Positions 7,947 through 15,677 of a stretch of 64,000 bases of DNA are shown in pieces. Source of the stretch: Eubacterium uniforme. Its GTDB lineage: Bacteria > Bacillota > Clostridia > Lachnospirales > Lachnospiraceae. The stretch lies in NCBI RefSeq assembly GCF_900167115.1, contig NZ_FUXZ01000008.1, positions 107,072 through 171,071 on the forward strand, read 5' to 3'. How positions within the stretch are numbered: position 1 is the first letter of the stretch; every line of letters begins with the position of its first letter. The position numbers and the translations under genes were made by a program. The notes under the pieces are model-generated. The model was not told the DNA's origin. It saw nothing but the letters and a program-made list of their open reading frames with translations, and made no database searches.

Positions 7947-9923
7947 TTAATATCCATATTCCGCTTTTCGATTCACAAAAACAGTTCCACCTTCCATAAA
8001 GTTTTTAGTTATATCCTTACTGATAAACAAAGGCTTTAATTCATACTTTATATCTACCGAAGCTTTAACAATGCATTGGTTCATTCTAAAATCGTCTTTT
8101 TTTTGCTTTGTTCTTTCTTCAATCAAATCCATAGCTCGGTAATACTTAGAGGTTTTACCAGTAGCAAACATTAATATTTCCAAAAATTCCTTATAATTTA
8201 GACCATCATGAATTGTTTCTCCTTCACCTTCTGTTTCAACAAAGGAACCATTCATTATAGAACCTATATTTCCCAGCGATAATTTAAAATCCGTTCTTTT
8301 CTTTATCAATTTGCATCTTCCCTTCGCTAGCAAATTCCTCACATCCAATACGGATTCAGCATAACCCCAGGCTGCAACAATAAGCACCTCTCCAAGAACA
8401 GTAATCGCAGGAACACCTGTAAGTCCAAAGGTAGAAAGTGCAAGAGTTCTTGCTTCATTCAACATATCCGGATTACTTAATATAGCAATTACATTAGTCG
8501 CTTCACGAAGAGCAAGCAACTTAGCAACACTTTCAGATAAATTTTCTTTATCACCTTCATGACCACATAATATGTATTCCATCTCGTAGTTTAATAAAGA
8601 ATCCTCTTTTTTATCAGTATATGAAGCAAATACATCAGCACAATATAAACTAAAAAGAGCTTCATCTATTTTTTTAATATTACCTTTTCCTTTATCCTTT
8701 ATATTCGAAGGGCTCTCATCATCTCTATTAATTTTCAAGTTAGAAACTTTGGATACATCCATAACCTGTCCTAAAATAATATCTTCTGAAATATTCTCAA
8801 CATATTTCACAATATCCTTTCCACTAACTCCATATCCATTTTTCTTTCCCATGCTTTTATTTGGATTATTTATAATACTGTCTAACTTTATGCCTTTTGT
8901 CAGATTCTTAATTGTTTTTGCTACATCAATGCTCTCTGTTAATTTATCTAATTTTCTTTCAATTATTTTTATCGCATTTTCCTCTGCAAGTTTTTTTGTT
9001 TTATCAAAATCTGATAAATCTATACCTTCTATAACCTCGATAACATCTTTAACATCATCATAGTTATCTAAAAGTTCATCTTCTGTTTCCGGTGTTTCTT
9101 CATCTGGCCAAATCTGTCCATAAATACTTTGTGCTTCTTCTTTGCCTTCCTCATATTCACTTTTACTATCTGTTGCTTTCTCTCCAAAAGATGATATATC
9201 TTCTAAATCCTTCTTTAGATTATCAACTTGACCAACCAAAATATTATATGCTTTTTCTAAGTCCTCAAACTCACATTCAGCTGCCTTGTAATCCTCAATT
9301 ACTTCCCGCATATTTTTTACTGCTTTTTTTATTCCTCTTATATCATCCTTTATTTCATCGGCAGTATTCTTAATGTTTTCATATGCGTCATATAAATCAG
9401 AAGCTGCTTCTGCAACTCTTTCAATCTTTTTCTTTGCACTTTTCACACTTTTTATAAAAGAAGAAATATTTCCAATAGCTGTGGAATTACCATACTTATC
9501 TATTAATGCACTAGCTGCATCTTCTCCCACCTTAATCTTCATATAATCCGAAACTTCCTTAGCCATAAAACTTCCACCATCATCGGTTATGTGTTTTATT
9601 TCTTTACTAGGTATTTCATAATTTGCAACAGATAAAAGATCTATGTAATCACCTTCAAACCCACTTATATTTGCTAAAACATATTCATCGATTTTTCCGA
9701 CAAGTTCATCATCCGTATTTACATTTAAAAACAAACCATATTCATCCACTAATTCATTTGCATAATCCCCCATGGCCGACTCGACTGCATTGTTAGTTAC
9801 TATTGAAAGATTAGCCCCACAATACTCATACCTTCCCGCTTCTATAAGTGTTAATACAAGAGCAATTATGCAAGTAAAAGAAATGGCCGCATATATACTA
9901 ATCGAACCTTTTTCTTTTTTCAT
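7947..9923 (-). CDS. DUF5702 domain protein (large Tad-associated surface protein)
   Basis: The 658-residue protein starts MKKEKGSISIYAAISFTCIIALVLTLIEAGRYEY: a short basic head and one hydrophobic helix, as in TadG/TadE-like proteins. After this comes a long outside region with heptad-like coiled coils (about 150-350) and a mixed C-terminal half. It matches DUF5702, which in Clostridia accompanies Tad loci. Its start overlaps the pilin stop by one base (TAATG), which implies translational coupling. It may be a structural or assembly factor of the pilus. The exact role is not known. Confidence 0.75.
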   Translation of the reverse strand: MKKEKGSISIYAAISFTCIIALVLTLIEAGRYEYCGANLSIVTNNAVESAMGDYANELVDEYGLFLNVNTDDELVGKIDEYVLANISGFEGDYIDLLSVANYEIPSKEIKHITDDGGSFMAKEVSDYMKIKVGEDAASALIDKYGNSTAIGNISSFIKSVKSAKKKIERVAEAASDLYDAYENIKNTADEIKDDIRGIKKAVKNMREVIEDYKAAECEFEDLEKAYNILVGQVDNLKKDLEDISSFGEKATDSKSEYEEGKEEAQSIYGQIWPDEETPETEDELLDNYDDVKDVIEVIEGIDLSDFDKTKKLAEENAIKIIERKLDKLTESIDVAKTIKNLTKGIKLDSIINNPNKSMGKKNGYGVSGKDIVKYVENISEDIILGQVMDVSKVSNLKINRDDESPSNIKDKGKGNIKKIDEALFSLYCADVFASYTDKKEDSLLNYEMEYILCGHEGDKENLSESVAKLLALREATNVIAILSNPDMLNEARTLALSTFGLTGVPAITVLGEVLIVAAWGYAESVLDVRNLLAKGRCKLIKKRTDFKLSLGNIGSIMNGSFVETEGEGETIHDGLNYKEFLEILMFATGKTSKYYRAMDLIEERTKQKKDDFRMNQCIVKASVDIKYELKPLFISKDITKNFMEGGTVFVNRKAEYGY

Positions 9924-10123
9924 TAAACATTATTCACCTTACTTCTTAAGCTCTTAAATACAATTGCTGCAACTGCTTCAATCTCTGATTTAAATAAAAT
10001 CGCAAGACCAACTAAAACAACCACAATCAAAGTTACTTCAATTACACCCATTCCACATTCATCCTGTAAGCTTTGTTTTAAATACTCCTTAAGTTTTATA
10101 AATACCTCGTCAATTTTTCTCAT
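9923..10123 (-). CDS. Flp/Tad-type small pilin
   Basis: The 66-residue product MRKIDEVFIKLKEYLKQSLQDECGMGVIEVTLIVVVLVGLAILFKSEIEAVAAIVFKSLRSKVNNV has a charged leader, then G-M-G-V-I-E-V-T-L followed by a hydrophobic helix. This is the Flp1/type IVb pilin pattern, with cleavage expected before the GVIEVTL segment and Glu at position +5-like. It is the likely main pilus subunit. AAAGGAG ten bases before the ATG at 10123 rules out the longer frame to 10267. It starts five bases after the tadC stop and is coupled to the DUF5702 gene. Confidence 0.8.
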   Translation of the reverse strand: MRKIDEVFIKLKEYLKQSLQDECGMGVIEVTLIVVVLVGLAILFKSEIEAVAAIVFKSLRSKVNNV

Positions 10124-10128
10124 AAATT

Positions 10129-11550
10129 TTACACTCCTTTCATGGACATAAAAGCAGGAACAACTATCATTACAAGAGTAATAATAAGTATTAAAATCAT
10201 TGGTATTACAAGTTTCGTTCCAACTCTTTCTCCTTTTATCCTTAATACATTTTCTCTTTCCTTCCAAGCTTTATTAAGTTCATCACTTAATTCGTCACCC
10301 AGATTTAAATTTCCCCTTCTCAAATTTTCCGCTAACATCCCAGCAAATTTCGAATAACACATTTCATTACATCTTTTAGCGTAATTCTCATATGCTTTTT
10401 CTTCACCTTCTCCTAATCTAATTCTATAAAGCATATACTTTATTTCTTCATATGCATATCTATATTCCCCCCTTGCATCATACTCAAGAATAATCCTTTC
10501 TAAAGCCTTAACATTACCCAAACCTGCCCTAAGTAAGAGAGCAAATTTATTAAGTATTTTCGGATAGTCAGATACCATCTCTTCATGCCTATCCCTAAGC
10601 TTATCCTTTATATCCAAATCTCTTAAGAAAAACATAGCAAATGCATACAAAACTCCAATACCCAAAATAAAAATCCAAAGAATATTTTTCTTACTTCTAA
10701 ACCCAATCTTTTCCTCATCAAGTTCTTCTGGTAAAACAACATAATCACTCGTCCTATCCTGTTCATCAATATAATTTTGAACCTTATCCTGTATGGATTG
10801 TTTTACATTTCCGACAGTTATATCAACTTTATAGTCTTTAGAAAAATCTTTATAGCTTATTGTTAGTATCATTTCACTACTAACCTTATTACTATCTATC
10901 ACATCTATATTTATGCTTCCATCATAATTTATAACTTCACCCTGTACTTGCCATTGAGCAAGCATACCATCTGAATACTCAACATCCTCTATATTAAGCG
11001 ATGTATTCACCTTATCCAAAGACTCATTTTTATTAAGCATGCGCTTTATGCAATCGCCTTTTCTTTTATCAAATAATTTATATGCTTCTTTTTTTGTGTA
11101 TTCCTTTGATCCAATTAAAAGATTAATGTTCTCTTTTATATCTCCATCTGCAGTTAAATAGTACTTACTCTCAGGCATGTCTTCGCTTGGTCTTTTTATT
11201 CTTTTTATGTCCTCTCCCCCACTACTCTTAAGTAAATACACAACTACAAACATCAATACTAAGATTAGACAAATTAAACTTTCACATATCTTCTCCGCAA
11301 CATACAGATAACACTTATTTTTCACATCACTAGTCACGTAAATCTGCCTATACTTATTAGCAAGTTTTCTTATATAGGGTTTTATAATCTTCTTAGGAAT
11401 AAGGTCAACAATAAATAAACCACTTCCCAAGATTACATATAATTTATACTCCTTTTTATTAGCGCCTTTTAAAAATTTATTCTTATACCTAAATGTTGCA
11501 ATGAAAAATATTAAAATCAAAATAATAAAAACGCTTATAACCTTACTCAA
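10129..11550 (-). CDS. tadC: TadC-like inner-membrane platform protein with an extra outside domain
   Basis: The 473-residue protein ends in a type II secretion F domain (about 325-467: DYPKILNKFALLLRAGLGNVKALERI, LRRGNLNLGDELSDELNKAWKERE, then a final membrane helix). TadC is the membrane platform that couples the TadA ATPase to pilus assembly. It is much longer than a usual TadC of about 300 residues. Between a membrane helix at about 88-110 and another at about 293-315 lies a soluble insert of about 180 residues. The start is TTG at 11550 with AAGGAG six bases upstream. It follows tadB by 14 bases. Confidence 0.8.
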   Translation of the reverse strand: MSKVISVFIILILIFFIATFRYKNKFLKGANKKEYKLYVILGSGLFIVDLIPKKIIKPYIRKLANKYRQIYVTSDVKNKCYLYVAEKICESLICLILVLMFVVVYLLKSSGGEDIKRIKRPSEDMPESKYYLTADGDIKENINLLIGSKEYTKKEAYKLFDKRKGDCIKRMLNKNESLDKVNTSLNIEDVEYSDGMLAQWQVQGEVINYDGSINIDVIDSNKVSSEMILTISYKDFSKDYKVDITVGNVKQSIQDKVQNYIDEQDRTSDYVVLPEELDEEKIGFRSKKNILWIFILGIGVLYAFAMFFLRDLDIKDKLRDRHEEMVSDYPKILNKFALLLRAGLGNVKALERIILEYDARGEYRYAYEEIKYMLYRIRLGEGEEKAYENYAKRCNEMCYSKFAGMLAENLRRGNLNLGDELSDELNKAWKERENVLRIKGERVGTKLVIPMILILIITLVMIVVPAFMSMKGV

Positions 11551-11564
11551 TTCCTACTCCTTAT

Positions 11565-12392
11565 CTATTCAAATTTAGTTTTTCTAAGTAATTTTATCCC
11601 TATATAAATAGCAAACACATACCCAGCCAGGCATATTGTCATAATAAATCTTCCAAATCCAACATATAAATACTTCATTATCTCTGGTGCTGCTACTCTC
11701 ATATACAACATCATAAATATTGGAACGACGCACATAATCAGGTGTTCATATTTTTTCGAAGATATCAATACTTCAATTTCATTCTCAACATTTGTCTCAC
11801 TAGATATATTATTAGAAACCGTTTTTAGAACATTACTTATGTTATCACCATATCTTTTGGTTATTTTAAGAGCACTAGCTAGATCATAGGCTTCAATTAA
11901 CCCACTTCTTTTTGAAAACTCATCAAAAACATCCTCAACCATTACACCTAAGCGTAGTCTACCCTCCATTCTAACTATTTCCTTATACATCAGGCTGTCT
12001 CTACCATAAAGTATTTCTATTACATCCTTAGCCTTACTTACACTACCTTCTATGCTATACCCACTATCAACAGCATTCGCCATGGCATTAAGACATTCCA
12101 TATACTGCATTTTTAAATTCTTTTTTCTAATTAGTATCAATTCGCCACTAAGTACTCTGATATATGGATATGCAAGCGGAATCAAAAATATGCAGAATAA
12201 CAAATTATCATAAAAGATAAAAGAAACAACTGCAGAAAGAATCGCATAACTTAATAACATCAAGCCTAAATCCACAACAGATATCCTTATTATTTTTCTA
12301 GCACTTTCTTTCGTTTTTAATTCCTGCTGCTCTAAGTTTTCCTGTGTTTTTAAGTTCCGAGCATTTAACAAACTTTCCCAGGATTCTGCCAT
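11565..12392 (-). CDS. tadB: TadB-like inner-membrane platform protein
   Basis: The 275-residue protein has membrane helices near 42-80 and at the C-terminus, enclosing the F domain (about 100-220: YMECLNAMANAVDSGYSIEGSVSKAKDVIEI..., LKITKRYGDNISNVLKTVSNNISSE). It pairs with TadC as the platform for TadA. GGAGAGG six bases before the ATG at 12392 favours this start over the one at 12416. Its first 32 codons overlap the end of tadA in another reading frame, so expression is probably coupled. Confidence 0.82.
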   Translation of the reverse strand: MAESWESLLNARNLKTQENLEQQELKTKESARKIIRISVVDLGLMLLSYAILSAVVSFIFYDNLLFCIFLIPLAYPYIRVLSGELILIRKKNLKMQYMECLNAMANAVDSGYSIEGSVSKAKDVIEILYGRDSLMYKEIVRMEGRLRLGVMVEDVFDEFSKRSGLIEAYDLASALKITKRYGDNISNVLKTVSNNISSETNVENEIEVLISSKKYEHLIMCVVPIFMMLYMRVAAPEIMKYLYVGFGRFIMTICLAGYVFAIYIGIKLLRKTKFE

Positions 12393-13521
12393 TTTTATCC
12401 TCTCCTTCTTCAACATATTTATATAATGTCTTCATTTCGATTTCTCCATCTTTAACACCTAATACTTCACATATAGATAAAACCTTCCTGCTACCATCTC
12501 TTAGCCTTCCAATATGAATTAAAATATCAAGACTTGCAGCTATCTGATTTCTAATCGCCACTAGCGGAATATCCATTCCAAATAAACACATAGTTTCTAA
12601 TCTTGTTAACATCTCCTTCGGTGAATTACCATGCCCAGTACTCATGCTTCCATCATGTCCTGTATTCATGGCAGATAACATATCTATGCACTCACTTCCT
12701 CTTACTTCACCTACAATTATTCTATCCGGCCTCATACGAAGCGATGCCTTAATCAAATCCCTTATTGTAACTAAAATATCCTTATCAACATTTCCCGATC
12801 TTGCTTCTAACCTTACAAGATTTCCAATACCTTTAATTTGTAATTCAATGGAATCCTCAATGGTTATAATTCTCTCGTCCTTTGGAATAAAGTTTGAAAG
12901 AATATTTAAAAAAGTAGTTTTTCCAGTATTCGTTCCACCGCTTATAAAAATGTTATATTTTGCCCTAACGATCTCACTTAAAAATTCTGCAATTTCCTCA
13001 TTCACACTTCCAAGTTCAATCAAACTATCAATATCCATCAAGCCCTTCTTAAACTTTCTAATAGTAAGAATCGGACCATTAATAGCTATAGGTGGCAAAA
13101 CGATACTAACTCGAAACTTACCCCGAATACTTGCATCAACTATGGGACTTCTTTCATTAACTCTTCTGTTTACATTTCCGACTATTCTTTGAACAATATC
13201 CGAAAGTTTCTGAGTATCAGCAAATGCCTTCTCTATCCTTTTTACCTTCCCATCACTTTCAACATATATTTCATATGGCCCATTAACCATAATCTCAGTT
13301 ATTCTCTCATCATTAAGAAGATCTTCTAAAATATCAAGACCTCGAATCTTATTAAATAGCTGACGTCTTGCTTCTATTCTCTCCTTAACAGACATCATAA
13401 CTTTTTCACCGTACTCCTTTATACTTTCATCAATACATTCAAAAATATCATCATCTGTTATGTCATCAAAACCGTCCATACGTTCAAGCACATCAAGCTT
13501 TATTTCTTCAACATCAACCAT
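12298..13521 (-). CDS. tadA: TadA/CpaF secretion ATPase
   Basis: The 407-residue protein carries the full hexameric secretion ATPase core: ERITEIMVNGPYEIYVE in the N-terminal domain, the Walker A box GGTNTGKTTFLN (about residue 210), the Asp box and Walker B region (MRPDRIIVGEVRGSE), and the His box (NTGHDGSMSTGHGNSP). It powers pilin export at the inner face of the membrane. The ATG at 13521 has GGGGG about nine bases upstream; a GTG six codons earlier is possible. It ends in KLRAAGI, as usual for the family, within the tadB start region. Confidence 0.93.
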   Translation of the reverse strand: MVDVEEIKLDVLERMDGFDDITDDDIFECIDESIKEYGEKVMMSVKERIEARRQLFNKIRGLDILEDLLNDERITEIMVNGPYEIYVESDGKVKRIEKAFADTQKLSDIVQRIVGNVNRRVNERSPIVDASIRGKFRVSIVLPPIAINGPILTIRKFKKGLMDIDSLIELGSVNEEIAEFLSEIVRAKYNIFISGGTNTGKTTFLNILSNFIPKDERIITIEDSIELQIKGIGNLVRLEARSGNVDKDILVTIRDLIKASLRMRPDRIIVGEVRGSECIDMLSAMNTGHDGSMSTGHGNSPKEMLTRLETMCLFGMDIPLVAIRNQIAASLDILIHIGRLRDGSRKVLSICEVLGVKDGEIEMKTLYKYVEEGEDKNGRILGKFVKCSELKNTGKLRAAGIKNERKC

Positions 13522-13542
13522 CAAGCAATCCCCCAACACGTT

Positions 13543-14535
13543 TTAAACTATGCTAACTTCATCAATCAACTCCCTAATAAACTGACCAAAATCTCCTTCC
13601 TCTAATTCATAGAAATCATCAATTCTATCTGGAGCTTTGTACTCTGGTAAATCCACCGTAACAACCTTCTCCAAAAGGCTTTCATTACCACTCCCCAAAA
13701 CATACTCAACAAACTCCTTCATCCTCTTTTTTTCATAAGTATGCTTAGGTGTTAAAATATAAATCACCTTACATAAATCCATAATGTAAAATGGATCTTC
13801 AAGCATATTTCCAAAATCAACAACAACCCTCTTATAGCCATGCGCTATGGCATACTTATTAATCGCATCACCCCACACACCAGAATCTATGCTTCTCAAA
13901 TCCTTAGCATACCTAATAGGTAATATCACATCCAAGTCATCCTTTTTATATATGTTTTCAACATACCTAACGTGATTCCCCATTTTTAATTGTTCATACT
14001 CATACATTAAATCTGCCAAATCCTTAATATGTCCTGACTCATTCTCCAATATATAAGTACCAAGTCCAGAAAATTCTTCCAAATTTATGTAAAGTGTCTT
14101 ACATTTCTTCGACAAAGAAAGCGCGTATCCCAAAGAAAAATCAAGTTTCCCGCTCATCGAGTATGGACTATACACACCAATCATTCCTTCAAAGCCATTC
14201 TTATTATGTGTATTTAAATATCCATACATTCCAGAAATCTGACTCACTATTTTATCCATGGAATCATACTTATATATAGAGAACTCATTCCCTTCCGAAA
14301 CCATAGACCCATCGCTTAAAACAATCTTCCTGTCAATGTCATAATCATCAAATAAGCCCAAAATATCCTTTCTCCCAATTAATACATTAACCTTTTTATT
14401 CAAAAGAAAATCTTTAAGCAAATCCAAATTTGAAAAAACATATACATCAAAAGCCAGCACCTTTTTTCTATTTAAATAATCAGCAAATGCACTCGTATAC
14501 GAGACATCTTCATCGAAAAGTGCCAAAATGTCCAA
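13543..14535 (-). CDS. TadZ/CpaE-like ParA-family protein
   Basis: The 330-residue protein has a receiver-like N-terminal part (about 1-115; LDILALFDEDVSYTSAFADYLN) and a MinD/ParA-like part (about 125-330: GMIGVYSPYSMSGKLDFSLGYALSLSKKCKTLYINLEEFSG). The P-loop is degenerate (YSPYSMSGK, lacking the usual double-Lys GKGGxGKT form), as in many TadZ proteins. TadZ places the pilus machine at a site in the cell. AGGAGG overlaps an in-frame GTG at 14544 and lies seven bases before TTG at 14535, so TTG is the preferred start. It is the first gene of the Tad run. Confidence 0.75.
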   Translation of the reverse strand: MDILALFDEDVSYTSAFADYLNRKKVLAFDVYVFSNLDLLKDFLLNKKVNVLIGRKDILGLFDDYDIDRKIVLSDGSMVSEGNEFSIYKYDSMDKIVSQISGMYGYLNTHNKNGFEGMIGVYSPYSMSGKLDFSLGYALSLSKKCKTLYINLEEFSGLGTYILENESGHIKDLADLMYEYEQLKMGNHVRYVENIYKKDDLDVILPIRYAKDLRSIDSGVWGDAINKYAIAHGYKRVVVDFGNMLEDPFYIMDLCKVIYILTPKHTYEKKRMKEFVEYVLGSGNESLLEKVVTVDLPEYKAPDRIDDFYELEEGDFGQFIRELIDEVSIV

Positions 14536-14613
14536 ACCACACACCTCCTTTTATACATAGGCATACTTCCCCTGTGTCAATATTTGCAAGTTACTTCTTG
14601 ACTTGTTAGGCAC

Positions 14614-14642
14614 ATTATAAGCCCAAGCGAAAAAGATGTCAA
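14614..14642 (-). promoter_or_regulatory. Consensus sigma-A promoter of the Tad locus
   Basis: On the minus strand TTGACA (14637-14642) and TATAAT (14614-14619) are separated by exactly 17 bases, a full consensus match, about 80 bases ahead of the TadZ-like start. A 10-base inverted repeat (AAAAGATGTC at 14631-14640 and GACATCTTTT at 14654-14663) covers the -35 box. Confidence 0.9.
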
Positions 14643-14704
14643 TATTACTTATCGACATCTTTTAACCCAAGTTATAAACATTAATTTTTTGACACAAAAT
14701 CATT

Positions 14705-14724
14705 TGTGGATAATTTGTGGATAC
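14705..14724 (-). promoter_or_regulatory. Two tandem DnaA-box-like 9-mers
   Basis: On the minus strand TTATCCACA (14705-14713) is a perfect DnaA-box match, and GTATCCACA (14716-14724) has one mismatch. They are in the same direction, 11 bases apart, upstream of both divergent promoters. Confidence 0.5.
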
Positions 14725-14769
14725 AATTTTTTGACACCATTCTGATTTCTTAAGAAATTCTTTCTTTCC

Positions 14770-14797
14770 TTGACTTTGAACACTATTGAGTTATACT
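14770..14797 (+). promoter_or_regulatory. Promoter of the hemolysin III family gene
   Basis: TTGACT (14770-14775) and TATACT (14792-14797) are separated by 16 bases. Transcription would start near 14804, inside the palindrome at 14803-14823. Confidence 0.7.
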
Positions 14798-14802
14798 ATA
14801 TG

Positions 14803-14823
14803 ATGTAGTATTCATTACTACAT
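14803..14823. promoter_or_regulatory. Palindromic operator candidate at the start of transcription
   Basis: Perfect 8-base arms ATGTAGTA (14803-14810) and TACTACAT (14816-14823) flank a 5-base centre. The site lies right after the -10 box of the hemolysin III promoter, the position expected for a repressor operator. No regulator gene is adjacent. Confidence 0.5.
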
Positions 14824-14900
14824 GTTGTGACACACTTGCAAAAATAGAATTTGCTGATATAATAAAACTTATCACGAATACAATGAGAAGAGGTAGGATT

Positions 14901-15590
14901 ATGGCTAAGAAAAAAAGAACAAAATTAGCAGACAGAGTTCTTCCGAATTACACAAGAGGGGAAGAAATCTTTAATATGGTTTCGCATATCGTCGGTGGCG
15001 GATTTGCGATTATTTATATGATACTTTGCATTATTATTGCAGCTGTATATGGTGATGTCTGGGGTGTTGTAAGTAGTTGCGTTTATGGAATTACAATGGT
15101 AGTACTTTACTGTATGTCATCTATTTATCATGGACTTCCAAAAGGAACTCCAAAGAAGGTTATGCAGATTCTAGATCATTGCACAATCTACTTTATGATA
15201 GCAGGAACTTATACACCAGTCATTCTTGTTTCAATAAGAAGACACTATCCTGTAATTGCTTGGACCATGTTTGGAATTATATGGGGACTTGCAGCAATCG
15301 CCACAGTATTTACTGCAATAGACTTAAAGAAATATAGTTTGTTTTCAAACATCTGCTATCTCGGCATGGGATGGTGTGCTATTCTTTTTGTAAAACAAAC
15401 TTGGAATTCAATTGGCCAAACCGCATTCATTCTTATTCTTGCAGGCGGAATTGCCTATACAATTGGTGCTGTATTATACGGCCTTGGTAAGAAACACAAA
15501 TACATGCATTCAGTATTTCATGTATTAATTGTTATTGGAACATCATTTCAGTTTTGGGCAATTATTAGATATGTATTGCCTGTGAAATAA
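14901..15590 (+). CDS. Hemolysin III family (PAQR/YqfA-like) membrane protein
   Basis: The 229-residue protein is the only plus-strand gene here. It starts MAKKKRTKLADRVLPNYTRGEEIFNMVSHIVGGG and has seven membrane segments with the family residues: MVSHIVGG (helix 1), SSIYHGLPK (Ser and His), ILDHCTIYFMIAGTYTP (Asp, His) and the late HSVFHVLIVIG (two His). These His/Asp residues form the metal site of PAQR-type membrane hydrolases. The bacterial function is unclear; the hemolysin name is historical. GAGG seven bases before ATG 14901 sets the start over an in-frame ATG at 14883. Confidence 0.85.
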   Translation: MAKKKRTKLADRVLPNYTRGEEIFNMVSHIVGGGFAIIYMILCIIIAAVYGDVWGVVSSCVYGITMVVLYCMSSIYHGLPKGTPKKVMQILDHCTIYFMIAGTYTPVILVSIRRHYPVIAWTMFGIIWGLAAIATVFTAIDLKKYSLFSNICYLGMGWCAILFVKQTWNSIGQTAFILILAGGIAYTIGAVLYGLGKKHKYMHSVFHVLIVIGTSFQFWAIIRYVLPVK

Positions 15591-15604
15591 AAATAATTCA
15601 CATT

Positions 15605-15636
15605 AAAAGGGTGGGGAGTTTTCTCCCCACCCTTTT
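15605..15636. terminator. Bidirectional terminator between convergent genes
   Basis: Perfect 14-base arms (AAAAGGGTGGGGAG and its complement) with a TTTT loop; the A/T ends give T-runs on both strands. It serves the hemolysin III gene and the giant surface-protein operon. Confidence 0.93.
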
Positions 15637-15677
15637 ATCTAATTATCACATATTGTGATTCAATATTTAATTGTATT

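Larger units (their letters stand above)
14536..14900. other. Regulatory gap between the divergent tad and hemolysin III genes
   Basis: This 365-base gene-free stretch holds the minus-strand tad promoter, the plus-strand promoter of the hemolysin III gene, two palindromes, two tandem DnaA-box-like 9-mers, and a direct repeat ATTTTTTGACAC (near 14685 and 14727). No open frame of note is seen. Confidence 0.8.

Noticed and set aside
14545..14900. Replication origin at the DnaA-like boxes
   Set aside because: Only two boxes, no dnaA or dnaN, and no AT-rich unwinding repeat array; regulatory use is more likely.
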